DNA of 64,000 nucleotides from Mycobacterium sp. shizuoka-1 (GTDB lineage: Bacteria > Actinomycetota > Actinomycetes > Mycobacteriales > Mycobacteriaceae), in NCBI RefSeq assembly GCF_002723835.1, contig NZ_BEWG01000006.1:1-64000 (forward strand). Direction: 5' to 3'. Shown one piece after another: positions 8,861 through 19,957 of this stretch. The first letter of the stretch is position 1. Each line of letters opens with the position of its first letter. Both the position numbers and the translations under genes were made by a program. Under the pieces are notes generated by a model. It was not told where the DNA came from and ran no database searches. It saw nothing but the letters and a program-made list of their open reading frames with translations.

Positions 8861-10318
8861 TCAGCTGGCCGGCGAACAGGCGTGCCGGGCCTGCGCCACG
8901 GCATCGGCCAGCGGCGCGGTGGTGTCGATGCGTACTGCGCCGGCCCATGCCTGCTCGGTGCGCTCGGCCAGCGCGGTGGTGATCTCCGGCGTCACTTGCG
9001 AGGTGGTGTGGGTGCGGTCCCGAACCCGGGCCAGGGTGGCGTCCAGCGATGCGGTGCAGGCGAATTCGATCTCCGTCGCGCCGGCTTCGGCAGCGATGTG
9101 CCGGGCCATTTCGCGGTGGCGCGGATCGTGCCACGTCCCGTCCAGGACGACGCTGCGGCCCTCGCACAGTCCCAGGTGGGCCCGGCGCAGCACCCCCTCG
9201 TACACCGCGTCGATGTTCTCCCGGGTGTAGATGCCCTCGTCGAGCACCCCTGGTTCTCCGGTGATCTCGCCACGGCGGACCATCTCGGCCCGCACGTCGT
9301 CCGTGGAAATAACCTGTGCTCCAAGCTCTTCGGCCAACGCCCGAGACAACGTCGTCTTACCGGTGCCGGGGCCACCGCCCACCAAGATCAACCGGACCGC
9401 CCCGGCCCGCAGATGAGCGCGAGCGATGTCCAGATGCCGCCGCGCATCCGCGGCCGCCGCGCCATCACCCTGAAGGTGGCGCACACAGTCCACCTTCGCT
9501 CGCACCACCGCGCGGTAGGCGATATAGAAGTCCAGCAGGGCGACCGGCGCGTCATCCTCGGCAAGCCGCAGGTACGTACGCAGGAACTGCTCGGCCAACT
9601 CGGTGTGGCCGAGGAATTCCAGATCCATGGCCAGGAACGCGGCGTCGTCGACGATGTCGACATAGCGCAGGTGGTCGTCGAACTCCAGGCAGTCCAGCAG
9701 CGCGGGACCGTCGTCGAGACAGAAGATGTCGTCGGCCAACAGGTCGGCGTGGCCGTCGACGATCTTGCGTTCGGCGATCCTGCGGGCGAACAGTACCGAC
9801 CGACCTGTGATGAAATCGATTGCCAGTCGGGCGATATCGGCGACCACGTCCGGCTCCAGCCCCGGGACGACGCCGTCGGCGTAATGCCGGAGCTCGGCGA
9901 GGTTCTCCTGCCAGCGCGCGGTGATCGCGTCCACCCTGGCCTGGGCGTCCACCTCGCGGCCGCGGGCGGCCGAGGCATGGAAGCGGGCCAGCACCAGCGC
10001 CACCGCCGTCAACTGCGGCCCGACCGGTTCGCCGCCGCGCACCAACGTCGACAGCCGCAGCTCGTCGGGATGGCGGACCATGACGATCACCGGTTCCGGA
10101 CTGCCACCGGGTGCCGTGAAATGGGCGACCCCACGATAACTCTCGGGAGCCAGCCGGCTGTTCAGAGCGACCTCGTGCGCGCAGGCGCGTTCACGGCTCT
10201 GCAGAGTGGAGAAGTCGAGAAAATCGGTGACGACCGGCTTCTTGATTTTGTAGGCCCGATCGCCGATCAGGAACACCATTCCGGTGTGGGTTTCGGCGAT
10301 CTCGGGGCGGAATCCCAT
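8861..10318 (-). CDS. aminoglycoside-phosphotransferase-like / AAA kinase fusion (Rv2004c type)
   Basis: A two-domain soluble protein of 485 residues. Residues about 1-300 look like a degenerate aminoglycoside phosphotransferase fold (KIKKPVVTDFLDFSTL near residue 25; VDGHADLLADDIF with the catalytic-loop-like aspartate). Residues about 310-485 are a P-loop kinase: GGGPGTGKTTLS with K321, and a downstream DGTWHD. The architecture matches M. tuberculosis Rv2004c, a DevR-regulon protein whose substrate is unknown. The ATG at 10318 is preferred over longer starts because MGFRPEIAETHTGMVFL is the usual N-terminus and an AGGATC sequence precedes it. It heads the kinase-ppsA-mgtA operon. Confidence 0.8.
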   Translation of the reverse strand: MGFRPEIAETHTGMVFLIGDRAYKIKKPVVTDFLDFSTLQSRERACAHEVALNSRLAPESYRGVAHFTAPGGSPEPVIVMVRHPDELRLSTLVRGGEPVGPQLTAVALVLARFHASAARGREVDAQARVDAITARWQENLAELRHYADGVVPGLEPDVVADIARLAIDFITGRSVLFARRIAERKIVDGHADLLADDIFCLDDGPALLDCLEFDDHLRYVDIVDDAAFLAMDLEFLGHTELAEQFLRTYLRLAEDDAPVALLDFYIAYRAVVRAKVDCVRHLQGDGAAAADARRHLDIARAHLRAGAVRLILVGGGPGTGKTTLSRALAEELGAQVISTDDVRAEMVRRGEITGEPGVLDEGIYTRENIDAVYEGVLRRAHLGLCEGRSVVLDGTWHDPRHREMARHIAAEAGATEIEFACTASLDATLARVRDRTHTTSQVTPEITTALAERTEQAWAGAVRIDTTAPLADAVAQARHACSPAS

Positions 10319-10366
10319 GACGTCGATCCTGACCCACCACCAGCGGGGACACAGCGGCACTACGGC

Positions 10367-10390
10367 CACTTCTGAAGTGACTTCTGGCCC
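10367..10390. promoter_or_regulatory. divergent promoter with DevR-like box and nested palindromes
   Basis: Between the Rv2004c-like gene and the nitroreductase, GTGACTTCTGGCCC (10377-10390) matches the DevR core at 10 of 14 positions. It lies 59 bases from each start codon, so it could serve both. It overlaps two interlocking perfect inverted repeats: CACTTC-T-GAAGTG (10367-10379) and GAAGT-G-ACTTC just after it. Confidence 0.45.
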
Positions 10391-10449
10391 CTGCCTGCCG
10401 GGCACAGCGGTCCTATCGTGGACCACGGAACAGAAAGCGGTGGTTGCCC

Positions 10450-11433
10450 ATGGCCGAATCGGCGCTCGATCCCCAGGTGTTGGCGAACGCGGTGGAGCTG
10501 GCCTGCCGGGCTCCTTCGGTGCACAACAGCCAGCCGTGGCACTGGGTGGCCGAAGGGTCCTGCATCAAACTCTTTCTCGAGGCCCATCGGGTGCCGCACG
10601 CCACCGACCTGAGCGGCCGCGAGGCGATCATCAGTTGCGGGGCCGTGCTGGATCACCTGCGGGTGGCTGTCGCCGCGTCGGGCTGGCAGGCCCACGTGTC
10701 ACGGTTCCCCAATCCCAATGATCCCGACCACTTGGCCACCGTCGACTTCACTCCACGGGAGTTCGTCACCGATGCCGACCGGGCGCGCGCCGACGCGATC
10801 CTGACCCGGCACACCGACCGGCTGCCGTTCGCGCCGCCACCGGCCTGGGCGACCTTCGAGCCGGTCTTGCGCAGCACGATCGACACCGATCTGGCGGCAT
10901 TGCACGTGCTGCCCGCCGCGGTACGGCCGCAGCTGGCCGAGGCATCCCGGTTGACCGAGTCGCTGCGTCGGTACGACCCCTCCTACCATGCTGAATTACA
11001 TTGGTGGACAGCCCCGTACGAAGTATCCGACGGTGTTCCCTACAGCAGCCTGGTGTCGGTGGCCGAGCGCGACCGGGTCGACGTCGCGCGGGCGTTCCCG
11101 GCCGGCGAGCACCCTGACCGACGTCCGGAGGTCGACCACGACCAGTCCACGATCGTGGTGCTGTCGACCTACGGCGACTCCCGCCGCGACGCCCTCGGCT
11201 GCGGCGAGGTGCTCTCCGACGTGCTGCTCGAAGCCACCCTGGCCGGACTGGCCACCTGCACGCTGACCCACATGACCGAACTGGCCGCCAGCCGCGACAT
11301 CGTCCGGGCGCTGACCGGAGCCGACGACGATCCGCAGCTGCTCATCCGGATCGGCCTGGTGCCGTCGATCGCGCAGCTGCCCCCGGCCACTCCGCGTCGC
11401 CCGCTGGCCGACGTGCTGGAAGTTCGCGGCTGA
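10450..11433 (+). CDS. Acg-family nitroreductase-like protein
   Basis: A 327-residue protein of the mycobacterial Acg family (Rv2032, Rv3131, Rv3127), an FMN-binding nitroreductase fold with two fused half-domains. The family signature APSVHNSQPWHW is at residues about 21-32, followed by AIISCGAVLDHLRVA. The second half has CGEVLSDVLLEATLAGLATCTLTHMTEL and ends with the PATPRRPLADV motif. M. tuberculosis Acg binds FMN but lacks classical nitroreductase activity, so redox sensing or FMN storage is possible. The second paralogue in this window is at 23987-24991. A DevR-like box lies 59 bases upstream; the stop abuts the convergent SRPBCC gene. Confidence 0.85.
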   Translation: MAESALDPQVLANAVELACRAPSVHNSQPWHWVAEGSCIKLFLEAHRVPHATDLSGREAIISCGAVLDHLRVAVAASGWQAHVSRFPNPNDPDHLATVDFTPREFVTDADRARADAILTRHTDRLPFAPPPAWATFEPVLRSTIDTDLAALHVLPAAVRPQLAEASRLTESLRRYDPSYHAELHWWTAPYEVSDGVPYSSLVSVAERDRVDVARAFPAGEHPDRRPEVDHDQSTIVVLSTYGDSRRDALGCGEVLSDVLLEATLAGLATCTLTHMTELAASRDIVRALTGADDDPQLLIRIGLVPSIAQLPPATPRRPLADVLEVRG

Positions 11434-11434
11434 G

Positions 11435-12070
11435 TCAGGTGGCGGCGTGGGCCGCCTCCGCACGCCGCTTGATCCCCAACAGCATTCCGCGGGTCATCAA
11501 CGACACCACAGGGCCGGACAATTCGGCGCCGAGCACCTCACCGGGCAGCCGCATCCGCGAGCGGTTGCGCACCAGGAGCCGGCAGCGGTCCTGCCAGCGC
11601 GGCTCGATATGGAACGACCACACCCCGTCCCACGGCAGCCGGCCCGGATCGGCCCGCAGCACGATCGACTGACCTTCGATGACCTGTGCCACCGGCAACG
11701 CCAGCCCGTCGCGCAGCCCCATCCAGCCGCGCGGTGCCAGCCTGATCACATCCCCGACGGCGAGCTGTTGCCACTCGGGATGGATGCGATCGGCGTTGCG
11801 GAACTTCAGCCCCACCGAGTTCTCCACCGCCTCGTAGGTGTACAGCCCGCCGCGGTCCTGGCCCATCTGGACCAGCCACGGCCACACCTCCTCGGCCGGT
11901 GCGTCCACCCACACCCCCTCGGTCGTCTGCACCGCCGGGCGGCCGACGAGTTCGTCACCGGGAAGGGGTGTTTCGCATTCCTGCTTGGTGGTCCCCCAGT
12001 TCCGGTAGAAGCGCCGCGCCCCATAGAGTCCGGCCCCGGCGAGCACCGTCGCCATCACGCTCTTCCACAT
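11435..12070 (-). CDS. SRPBCC-like (polyketide cyclase fold) protein
   Basis: A 211-residue protein with a short hydrophobic or amphipathic N-terminus (residues 6-18) and an SRPBCC/START-like body: VWVDAPAEEVWPWLVQMGQDRGGLYTYE (split here only in description) is the usual lipid-binding helix-grip beginning for this family. The body ends with a helix (residues about 180-205) rich in leucine and methionine. Members bind hydrophobic ligands, but none is known for this subfamily. It shares its divergent promoter with the DUF1876 gene, including the DevR-like box at 12127, 57 bases upstream of this start. Confidence 0.7.
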   Translation of the reverse strand: MWKSVMATVLAGAGLYGARRFYRNWGTTKQECETPLPGDELVGRPAVQTTEGVWVDAPAEEVWPWLVQMGQDRGGLYTYEAVENSVGLKFRNADRIHPEWQQLAVGDVIRLAPRGWMGLRDGLALPVAQVIEGQSIVLRADPGRLPWDGVWSFHIEPRWQDRCRLLVRNRSRMRLPGEVLGAELSGPVVSLMTRGMLLGIKRRAEAAHAAT

Positions 12071-12126
12071 GCCGTCAGTGTGGCCCAGATCGCCGGCACG
12101 CCGTAGGGCCTTCTGCCCACCGCGAC

Positions 12127-12140
12127 AGGACTTCGGTCCC
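12127..12140. promoter_or_regulatory. DevR/DosR-like box, divergent promoter
   Basis: AGGACTTCGGTCCC matches the DevR core GGGACTWWAGTCCC at 11 of 14 positions and is the clearest box in the window. It is 51 bases before the DUF1876 start and 57 bases from the SRPBCC start. A weaker copy, GGGCCTTCTGCCCA, lies at 12106-12119; paired boxes are usual in DevR promoters. Confidence 0.6.
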
Positions 12141-12191
12141 TACCGACGACCTGGGCGCAGTGGTCGGATCGAGGGGAACGAGGGGGCAGTG

Positions 12192-12482
12192 ATGGACGAG
12201 AACGACACCAAACATTCGCTAGTGCTGATCGCCGTCGACGAGGACGCCGACCGAACCCGGGCAACGGCCCGGCTGTCCTGGCGCGACACCGTGCTGGTGG
12301 GGATGGGGACCGCCCGGATGGCGGCCGGTGACGAGCACGCAGTGGAGCTTCGCGACGAGGTGGCTGTCGCCCGGGCGTTGTCGAACCTGGCCAATCAGCT
12401 GTTCGCCACCTCCATGTCGGAGATCGAGACCGTTGGGAGCCGACGGCGTCCGTTGACCGCGCTCACCGGGGGCCGGCGATGA
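12192..12482 (+). CDS. DUF1876 / dsRBD-like protein (Rv1738 type)
   Basis: A 96-residue protein of the DUF1876 family, to which M. tuberculosis Rv1738 and Rv2632c belong. The fold resembles a double-stranded-RNA-binding domain and ribosome hibernation factors, and Rv1738 is among the strongest DevR targets. Visible family features are a variable acidic start, a central [14 protein letters not shown] strand, and the helix [19 protein letters not shown]. The ATG follows GAGGGGGC. Its stop overlaps the next gene's ATG in the sequence ATGA, so the two are likely translated together. Confidence 0.75.
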   Translation: MDENDTKHSLVLIAVDEDADRTRATARLSWRDTVLVGMGTARMAAGDEHAVELRDEVAVARALSNLANQLFATSMSEIETVGSRRRPLTALTGGRR

Positions 12483-14515
12483 CACCGTCCACCGGTGTAC
12501 GGCGCCAGCAGCCACGCCGGGTGTTCAAGGACCGACGCGAGGCCGGCCAGGTGCTGGCCGGGATGCTGCAGGCGTACCGTGGCAAACCCGGCGTGGTCGT
12601 GCTCGGGCTGGCCCGCGGCGGCATCCCGGTCGCTTTCGAGGTGGCCAGTTCGCTGGGCGCGCCGCTGGATGCGTTCATCGTGCGCAAGCTCGGCGCGCCC
12701 GGGCACGAGGAGTTCGCCGTCGGCGCGCTGGCCAGCGGCGGCCGGGTGGTGGTCAACGACGACATCCTGCGGGGCCTGCGGATCACCCCCGAGCAGTTGC
12801 GCGAGATCGCCGAGCGGGAGGCCCGCGAATTGGCCCGCCGCGAGGCGACCTATCGGGAAGGCCGTCCGCCACTGCAGCTCACGGGTAAGACCGTGATCCT
12901 CGTCGACGACGGATTGGCCACCGGGTCGAGCATGCTGGCTGCCGTGCAGGCCCTTCGGGAAGCCCAGCCCGCCGAGATCGTGATCGCTGTGCCCGCCGCC
13001 CCCGAGTCCACCTGCCGTGAGTTCGCCGGCATCGTCGACGACGTGGTGTGCGCCTCCATGCCCACCCCATTTCTGGCGGTGGGCGAATCATTCTGGGACT
13101 TCACCCAAGTCAGCGACGACGAGGTGCGCGAGCTGCTGGCGCGGCCGACCACCGGGGTGCCTGCGCCGGGCCCGCAGCGCCCCGCCGATCTGGTGGCCCG
13201 CGCCGCGATCGACGCCCCCGGCGGAGTGCCGCCGCGGGACGTGCTCGAGGACCTGATCGGCGACGCGCGGGTGGTCCTGATCGGCGAGAGTTCACACGGA
13301 ACGCACGAGTTCTACCAGGCTCGGGCCGAGATCACCAAGTGGTTGATCGAGGCGAAGGGCTTCAACGCCGTTGCCGCGGAAGCGGATTGGCCCGATGCCT
13401 ACCGGGTCAACCGCTATGTGCGCGGTCTGTCGGGCGATTCCACCCCGGAGGAGGCTCTGCGCGGGTTCGAGCGCTTCCCGGCCTGGATGTGGCGCAACTC
13501 CGTCGTCGAGGACTTCGTCGGGTGGTTGCGCTGGCACAACGGACGCTGCGCCGCCGACGGGCGGCGCCAAACCGGTTTCTACGGGCTTGACCTCTACAGC
13601 CTGCACCGGTCGATGCAGGAGGTCGTCGCCTACCTGGACACCATCGATCCGAGCGCGGCAGCACGGGCCCGGGCCCGCTACGCCTGTTTCGATCATTCCG
13701 ACGGCGACGACGGTCAGGCCTACGGTTATGCGGCGGCCTTCGGTGCCGGCGCGTCCTGTGAACGCCAGGCCGTCGAGCAGCTGGTGGAGATGCAGCGCAA
13801 CGCATTGCAGTATCTGGCCGCTGACGGCGAGCTCGCCGAGGACGAGCTGTTCTACGCCCAGCAGAACGCGGTGACGGTACGCAACGCCGAGGCCTACTAC
13901 CGCGGGATGTTCGGTGGCCGGGTCACCTCGTGGAACATGCGCGACAAGCACATGGCCAAGACACTGGAGGCTCTGCTCGCCCACTTGGACAAACACTCTG
14001 CCGCCGAACCGGCCCGAGTCGTGGTGTGGGCACACAACTCTCACGTCGGTGATGCCCGCGCCACCGAAGTCAGCGCCGACGGCCAACTGACCATCGGCCA
14101 GCTGGCCCGCGAACAGTACGGCGATCAGTGCCGGCTGATCGGCTTCTCGACCTACCGCGGTACCGTCACCGCGGCCAGCGACTGGGGCGGCATCGCCGAG
14201 CGCAAAGCGGTGCGCCCGGCCTTGGCGGGCAGTATCGAGGAGCTTCTGCACGAGACCGGCAAACCGGCGTTCCTGGTACCCATGCACGACGGCTCCCCGG
14301 CCGCCCACGTGCTGGAGGTCGTGCGGCTGGGGCGCGCGATCGGCGTGATCTACCTGCCCCGGACCGAACGGCAGAGCCATTACTTCCACGTGCGACCGTC
14401 CGACCAGTTCGACGCGATGATTCACATCGACTCCACCCGTGCCTTGGAACCACTGGAACCGACCAGCGTGTGGATCGCCGGGGAAACCCCGGAAACCTAT
14501 CCGAGCGGCCTGTAA
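12479..14515 (+). CDS. phosphoribosyltransferase / erythromycin-esterase fusion (Rv2030c type)
   Basis: A 678-residue two-domain protein. Residues about 10-220 are a type I phosphoribosyltransferase with the PRPP loop [14 protein letters not shown] (about residue 139). Residues about 235-670 are an erythromycin-esterase-like domain: [15 protein letters not shown] with its glutamate and histidine, [32 protein letters not shown] and [11 protein letters not shown]. The same fusion is Rv2030c of M. tuberculosis, which sits beside pfkB and a universal stress protein, exactly as here. Neither the nucleotide base nor the ester substrate is known. It overlaps the DUF1876 gene by 4 bases and is followed by pfkB after 3 bases. 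Confidence 0.85.
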   Translation: MTPSTGVRRQQPRRVFKDRREAGQVLAGMLQAYRGKPGVVVLGLARGGIPVAFEVASSLGAPLDAFIVRKLGAPGHEEFAVGALASGGRVVVNDDILRGLRITPEQLREIAEREARELARREATYREGRPPLQLTGKTVILVDDGLATGSSMLAAVQALREAQPAEIVIAVPAAPESTCREFAGIVDDVVCASMPTPFLAVGESFWDFTQVSDDEVRELLARPTTGVPAPGPQRPADLVARAAIDAPGGVPPRDVLEDLIGDARVVLIGESSHGTHEFYQARAEITKWLIEAKGFNAVAAEADWPDAYRVNRYVRGLSGDSTPEEALRGFERFPAWMWRNSVVEDFVGWLRWHNGRCAADGRRQTGFYGLDLYSLHRSMQEVVAYLDTIDPSAAARARARYACFDHSDGDDGQAYGYAAAFGAGASCERQAVEQLVEMQRNALQYLAADGELAEDELFYAQQNAVTVRNAEAYYRGMFGGRVTSWNMRDKHMAKTLEALLAHLDKHSAAEPARVVVWAHNSHVGDARATEVSADGQLTIGQLAREQYGDQCRLIGFSTYRGTVTAASDWGGIAERKAVRPALAGSIEELLHETGKPAFLVPMHDGSPAAHVLEVVRLGRAIGVIYLPRTERQSHYFHVRPSDQFDAMIHIDSTRALEPLEPTSVWIAGETPETYPSGL

Positions 14516-14518
14516 TCG

Positions 14519-15493
14519 ATGGACACACTGACCGTCGCGGGGCACCGCATCGTCACACTCACGATGAATCCGGCCCTGGACATCACCACCAGCACCGACC
14601 GGGTGCATTCGACCGACAAACTCCGATGTTCGGCGGCCCGCTACGACCCGGGCGGCGGGGGCATCAACGTGGCGCACGTGGCCGAGGTGCTGGGGGCCCC
14701 GGCCACCGCCATCTACCCGGCCGGCGGTTCGGCGGGCGACATGATCACCCGGCTGCTGACCGCTGAAGCGGTGTCGGTGCACCCCATTCGCATCGGCGGT
14801 TCGACGCGGGAAAGCATCACCGTCAACGAACTCAGCACCGGCAAGCAATTCCGGTTCGTACTGCCCGGTCCCGAGCTCACACTCGCCGAGCAGACCGAAT
14901 GTCTGCTGCAGCTGCGCCGGGCGGCGGCGTCGGCGGCGATCGTGGTGGCCAGCGGCAGCCTTCCGCCCGGGGTGCCGGCGGACTTCTATCAGCAGGTCGC
15001 CAACGTGTGCCAGGAGATCGGGGCGCTGTTCCTCCTGGACACCTCCGGTGGCGGGCTCCAGCACGTCACCTCGGGCGTGTTCCTGCTCAAACCCAGCGTC
15101 AGGGAGCTGCGGGAGTGCGTCGGCCGCGACCTGGCGACCGAGGCCGAGCAGCTCGGCGCCGCCCGTGAGCTGATCGGCCGGGGCTGCGCCCACCACATCG
15201 TGGTGTCGCTCGGCGCGCAGGGCGCCCTGCTGGTGACGGCCGACGGGGCCTACCGGTTCGCCGCCGTCCCGGTGCCGCCCGGCAGCGGTGTGGGTGCCGG
15301 CGATGCCATGGTCGCCGGCATCGCCGTGGGCCTGACCCGGGGTTGGCCGCTGGTCAAGGCGGTCCGGTTGGGTGTCGCCGCCGGAGCGGCGAAATTGCTC
15401 ACGCCAGGTACGGCGCCGTGCACCCGGGAAGACACCGAGCGGCTCTTCGAGCTGGCCGATCATCCTGTCGAGCTGGCGCCGGCCGCCGGCTAG
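14519..15493 (+). CDS. pfkB: PfkB-family phosphofructokinase
   Basis: A 324-residue ribokinase-superfamily sugar kinase. The substrate-binding DPGGGGINVAHVAEVLG motif is at residues about 43-59, and the C-terminal anion-hole/ATP motif GSGVGAGDAMVAG holds the catalytic base D262. The opening LTMNPALDITT is characteristic of the 1-phosphofructokinase/PfkB branch. By position it matches M. tuberculosis pfkB (Rv2029c), a DevR-regulon gene. It probably makes fructose-bisphosphate as a minor phosphofructokinase. It is cotranscribed with the upstream fusion gene; the next gene has its own promoter. Confidence 0.85.
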   Translation: MDTLTVAGHRIVTLTMNPALDITTSTDRVHSTDKLRCSAARYDPGGGGINVAHVAEVLGAPATAIYPAGGSAGDMITRLLTAEAVSVHPIRIGGSTRESITVNELSTGKQFRFVLPGPELTLAEQTECLLQLRRAAASAAIVVASGSLPPGVPADFYQQVANVCQEIGALFLLDTSGGGLQHVTSGVFLLKPSVRELRECVGRDLATEAEQLGAARELIGRGCAHHIVVSLGAQGALLVTADGAYRFAAVPVPPGSGVGAGDAMVAGIAVGLTRGWPLVKAVRLGVAAGAAKLLTPGTAPCTREDTERLFELADHPVELAPAAG

Positions 15494-15513
15494 GGCCGTT
15501 TTCGCACCACTTG

Positions 15514-15527
15514 GGGACCTTTTCCCC
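15514..15527. promoter_or_regulatory. DevR/DosR-like box before the USP-devR-devS genes
   Basis: GGGACCTTTTCCCC matches the DevR core at 10 of 14 positions and is itself nearly palindromic. It lies 65 bases before the universal stress protein ATG. It would give autoregulation of devR, as in the M. tuberculosis Rv3134c-devR-devS operon. Confidence 0.5.
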
Positions 15528-15592
15528 TCAGACTCGCAGCACGGCACCGATAACGTCGGCACAATAGAAGTCGCCGTCCCGTGGAGCCAGAG

Positions 15593-16462
15593 ATGCCCGA
15601 ACCATTCGCAGCGCCGTCGATAGTCGTCGGCGTGGACGGGTCCCGGGGCGCCGTGCGGGCCGCGGTGTGGGCCATCGACGAGGCGGTCAGCCGCGACATC
15701 CCACTGCGGCTGGTGTACGCGATCGACTCTCCCGGCGACGCGGCGGTCGACCCGCAGGACGAGGCTCGCCAGCTGGCCAGCGCCGAGTTGGCGCTCCGTT
15801 ACGCGGCGGGCGCCGTGGAGGCCACCGAGCGGGCGGTCAAGGTCGAGGTCGAGATCCTGCACGGCCGGCCGATCGCCACGCTGGTGGATGCCTCCCGCTC
15901 GGCGGCGATGGTCTGCGTCGGGGCCGTCGGGATCAAACATTTCGACCACAACCGGATCGGGTCGACGGCCACCACGCTGGTGGCTTCCGCGCACTGTCCC
16001 GTCACGATCGTGCGTGGCGCCGACCGGTCCGCAGCGCACGAGGCCGGCTGGATCGTCGTCGAGCTCGACGACTCCCCCGACAGCGCGGCGGTGTTGCAGT
16101 TCGGGGTCGAGGAGGCACGCCTGCGGTCGGCGCCGCTGCGGGTACTGAGCTCATGGCAGTCGCGCTACACCGACGTGCACGACTCGCATGCGGTCTCCGA
16201 CGGCAACCGGATGGTGCGGGCCCAGCTCGACCGCCGGCTGTCGAACTGGAAGCACCGCTACCCGGACCTCGATGCGCGGCCGGTCGCTGTCCACGGCAGC
16301 GTGCTGCACTACCTAGCCAAGCACGGCGAGGAGATCCAGCTGGTCGTGGTGGGTGCGCGCAACGCCGACGGGATCGAGGAGCTGCTGGGCCCGACCGGGT
16401 CGGCGGCGCTGCACAACACCGAGTGCTCGGTACTGGTGGTCGATCGGCAACGCCTGTTGTGA
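15593..16462 (+). CDS. universal stress protein, tandem UspA domains
   Basis: A 289-residue cytosolic protein with two UspA domains. The first begins IVVGVDGSRGAVRAAVWAIDEA (described in parts) with the ATP-site aspartate, but its closing G-rich loop is replaced by GAVGIKHFDHNRIGSTATTL. The second (about residues 148-289) begins IVVELDDSPDSAAVLQFG and ends VVVGARNADGIEELLGPTGSAAL. The second domain lacks a normal VGVDGS start and G-2X-G-9X-G loop, so nucleotide binding may be weak. It occupies the place of Rv3134c/Rv2028c and is followed by devR after 34 bases. The ATG at 15593 is preferred to a GTG 12 bases earlier. Confidence 0.85.
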   Translation: MPEPFAAPSIVVGVDGSRGAVRAAVWAIDEAVSRDIPLRLVYAIDSPGDAAVDPQDEARQLASAELALRYAAGAVEATERAVKVEVEILHGRPIATLVDASRSAAMVCVGAVGIKHFDHNRIGSTATTLVASAHCPVTIVRGADRSAAHEAGWIVVELDDSPDSAAVLQFGVEEARLRSAPLRVLSSWQSRYTDVHDSHAVSDGNRMVRAQLDRRLSNWKHRYPDLDARPVAVHGSVLHYLAKHGEEIQLVVVGARNADGIEELLGPTGSAALHNTECSVLVVDRQRLL

Positions 16463-16496
16463 CGAATATGGGCTGACCGACCGATATCGTTAGCCC

Positions 16497-18904
<2,408 letters not shown>

Positions 18905-18907
18905 GGG

Positions 18908-19789
18908 TCAGCGGGCCACGATGACCGGCATCCGCACGCCGTGCACCACCGCGGTGCCGACCGAGCCGAGCAGCATGCCGGCGAACCCGCCTCGTCCGTG
19001 GCTGCCGACCACCACCAGCTGCGCCGATTCCGACTGCTCGATGAGCTGGCGGGCCGGCCGGTCGGCCACGACCACCCGGCGGACGGGAACGTCAGGGTAG
19101 CGCTCCTGCCAGCCCGCGAGCCGCTCGGAGAGGGTCTCCTCCCCGATCGACTGCATGGTCGACCAGTCGACGCCGGGAAACTCGAACACCCCGGTGTCGC
19201 TCCAGGCGTGCACCGCGACGAGATCGACGCCGCGGAACGACGCCTGCTCGAACGCGATGGCCAGCGCCCGCTCCGACGCCGGCGACCCGTCGACACCGAC
19301 GACCACCGGCGCCTTGGACGGGTGCGCCATCAGGGGATCCTCGTCGTGGATGATCGCCACCGGGCAATGCGCATGATGTACCAGCCCGGTGCTGACCGAA
19401 CCGAGCAGACCGCGGGCCAGCGCACCACGGCCACGGCAGCCCACGACCACCAGCTGCGCGTCCTTGGACAGGTCCACCAGTGCCGGCACCGCCACCCCGG
19501 AGACCATCTCCGTGGTCACCTCCACCGCACGGTCCTGGGTGGCCAGCTGGACCGTCTTGCGCGCGTCCTCGAGGATTTCCCGACCGGAGTCCTCCTGCCA
19601 CTGCAGGTAGCTCGACGGCATCGGGACCTCGGGAAAGGTCATCACGACGGGCGGAACGAGGACGTGCACCAGCCGTACCGACACCCCGCGCAGCGCTGCG
19701 TCGCGCGCCGCCCAGTCGACGGCGACCTTCGACTCCGGGGATCCGTCGACCCCGACCACAGTCTCATATTTCGTTGCAGGAGTAGACAT
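18908..19789 (-). CDS. universal stress protein, tandem UspA domains (Rv2005c type)
   Basis: A 293-residue protein with two complete UspA domains. Each begins VVVGVDGSP (residues about 10 and 157) and ends in an intact ATP loop: [31 protein letters not shown] in the first and [23 protein letters not shown] in the second (given in parts). It should bind ATP, as M. tuberculosis Rv2623 does. The ATG at 19789 has a strong GAAGGAGC ribosome site; a longer open frame to 20314 runs into the neighbouring divergent gene and was dropped. It ends 3 bases from the devS stop, convergent. Its promoter carries DevR-like boxes. Confidence 0.9.
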   Translation of the reverse strand: MSTPATKYETVVGVDGSPESKVAVDWAARDAALRGVSVRLVHVLVPPVVMTFPEVPMPSSYLQWQEDSGREILEDARKTVQLATQDRAVEVTTEMVSGVAVPALVDLSKDAQLVVVGCRGRGALARGLLGSVSTGLVHHAHCPVAIIHDEDPLMAHPSKAPVVVGVDGSPASERALAIAFEQASFRGVDLVAVHAWSDTGVFEFPGVDWSTMQSIGEETLSERLAGWQERYPDVPVRRVVVADRPARQLIEQSESAQLVVVGSHGRGGFAGMLLGSVGTAVVHGVRMPVIVAR

Positions 19790-19885
19790 TTGATGCTCCT
19801 TCCGACTAGTCACGCGATCCGGCCCCGATATGGGCACTCTGACATCGCTGCTCACCACGGTAGGCCTACCGGTCCTTTTGATCAT

Positions 19886-19921
19886 GAGGCGTTGGTCCCA
19901 CGCGCGATGGCCACAAGGCCC
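19886..19921. promoter_or_regulatory. two DevR-like boxes in a divergent promoter
   Basis: On the minus strand, GGGACCAACGCCTC (19899 to 19886) matches the DevR core at 10 of 14 positions and is 97 bases from the stress-protein start. TGGCCACAAGGCCC (19908-19921) matches at 9 of 14 and is 37 bases before the Rv2006-like start. The Rv2005c-Rv2006 intergenic region of M. tuberculosis has a comparable layout. Confidence 0.4.
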
Positions 19922-19957
19922 TGATCGTGACCCGGCCGGTGTGGCAGGGTCGGGTTC

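Noticed and set aside
6393..9230. A 945-codon plus-strand open frame across ppsA and the kinase gene
   Set aside because: It has no recognisable domain and lies wholly antisense to two well-supported genes.
13292..16039. A 915-codon open frame on the minus strand opposite the esterase fusion, pfkB and stress-protein genes
   Set aside because: Its translation is low-complexity and rich in G, R, H and D with no domain; it mirrors high-GC third positions of the real genes on the other strand.
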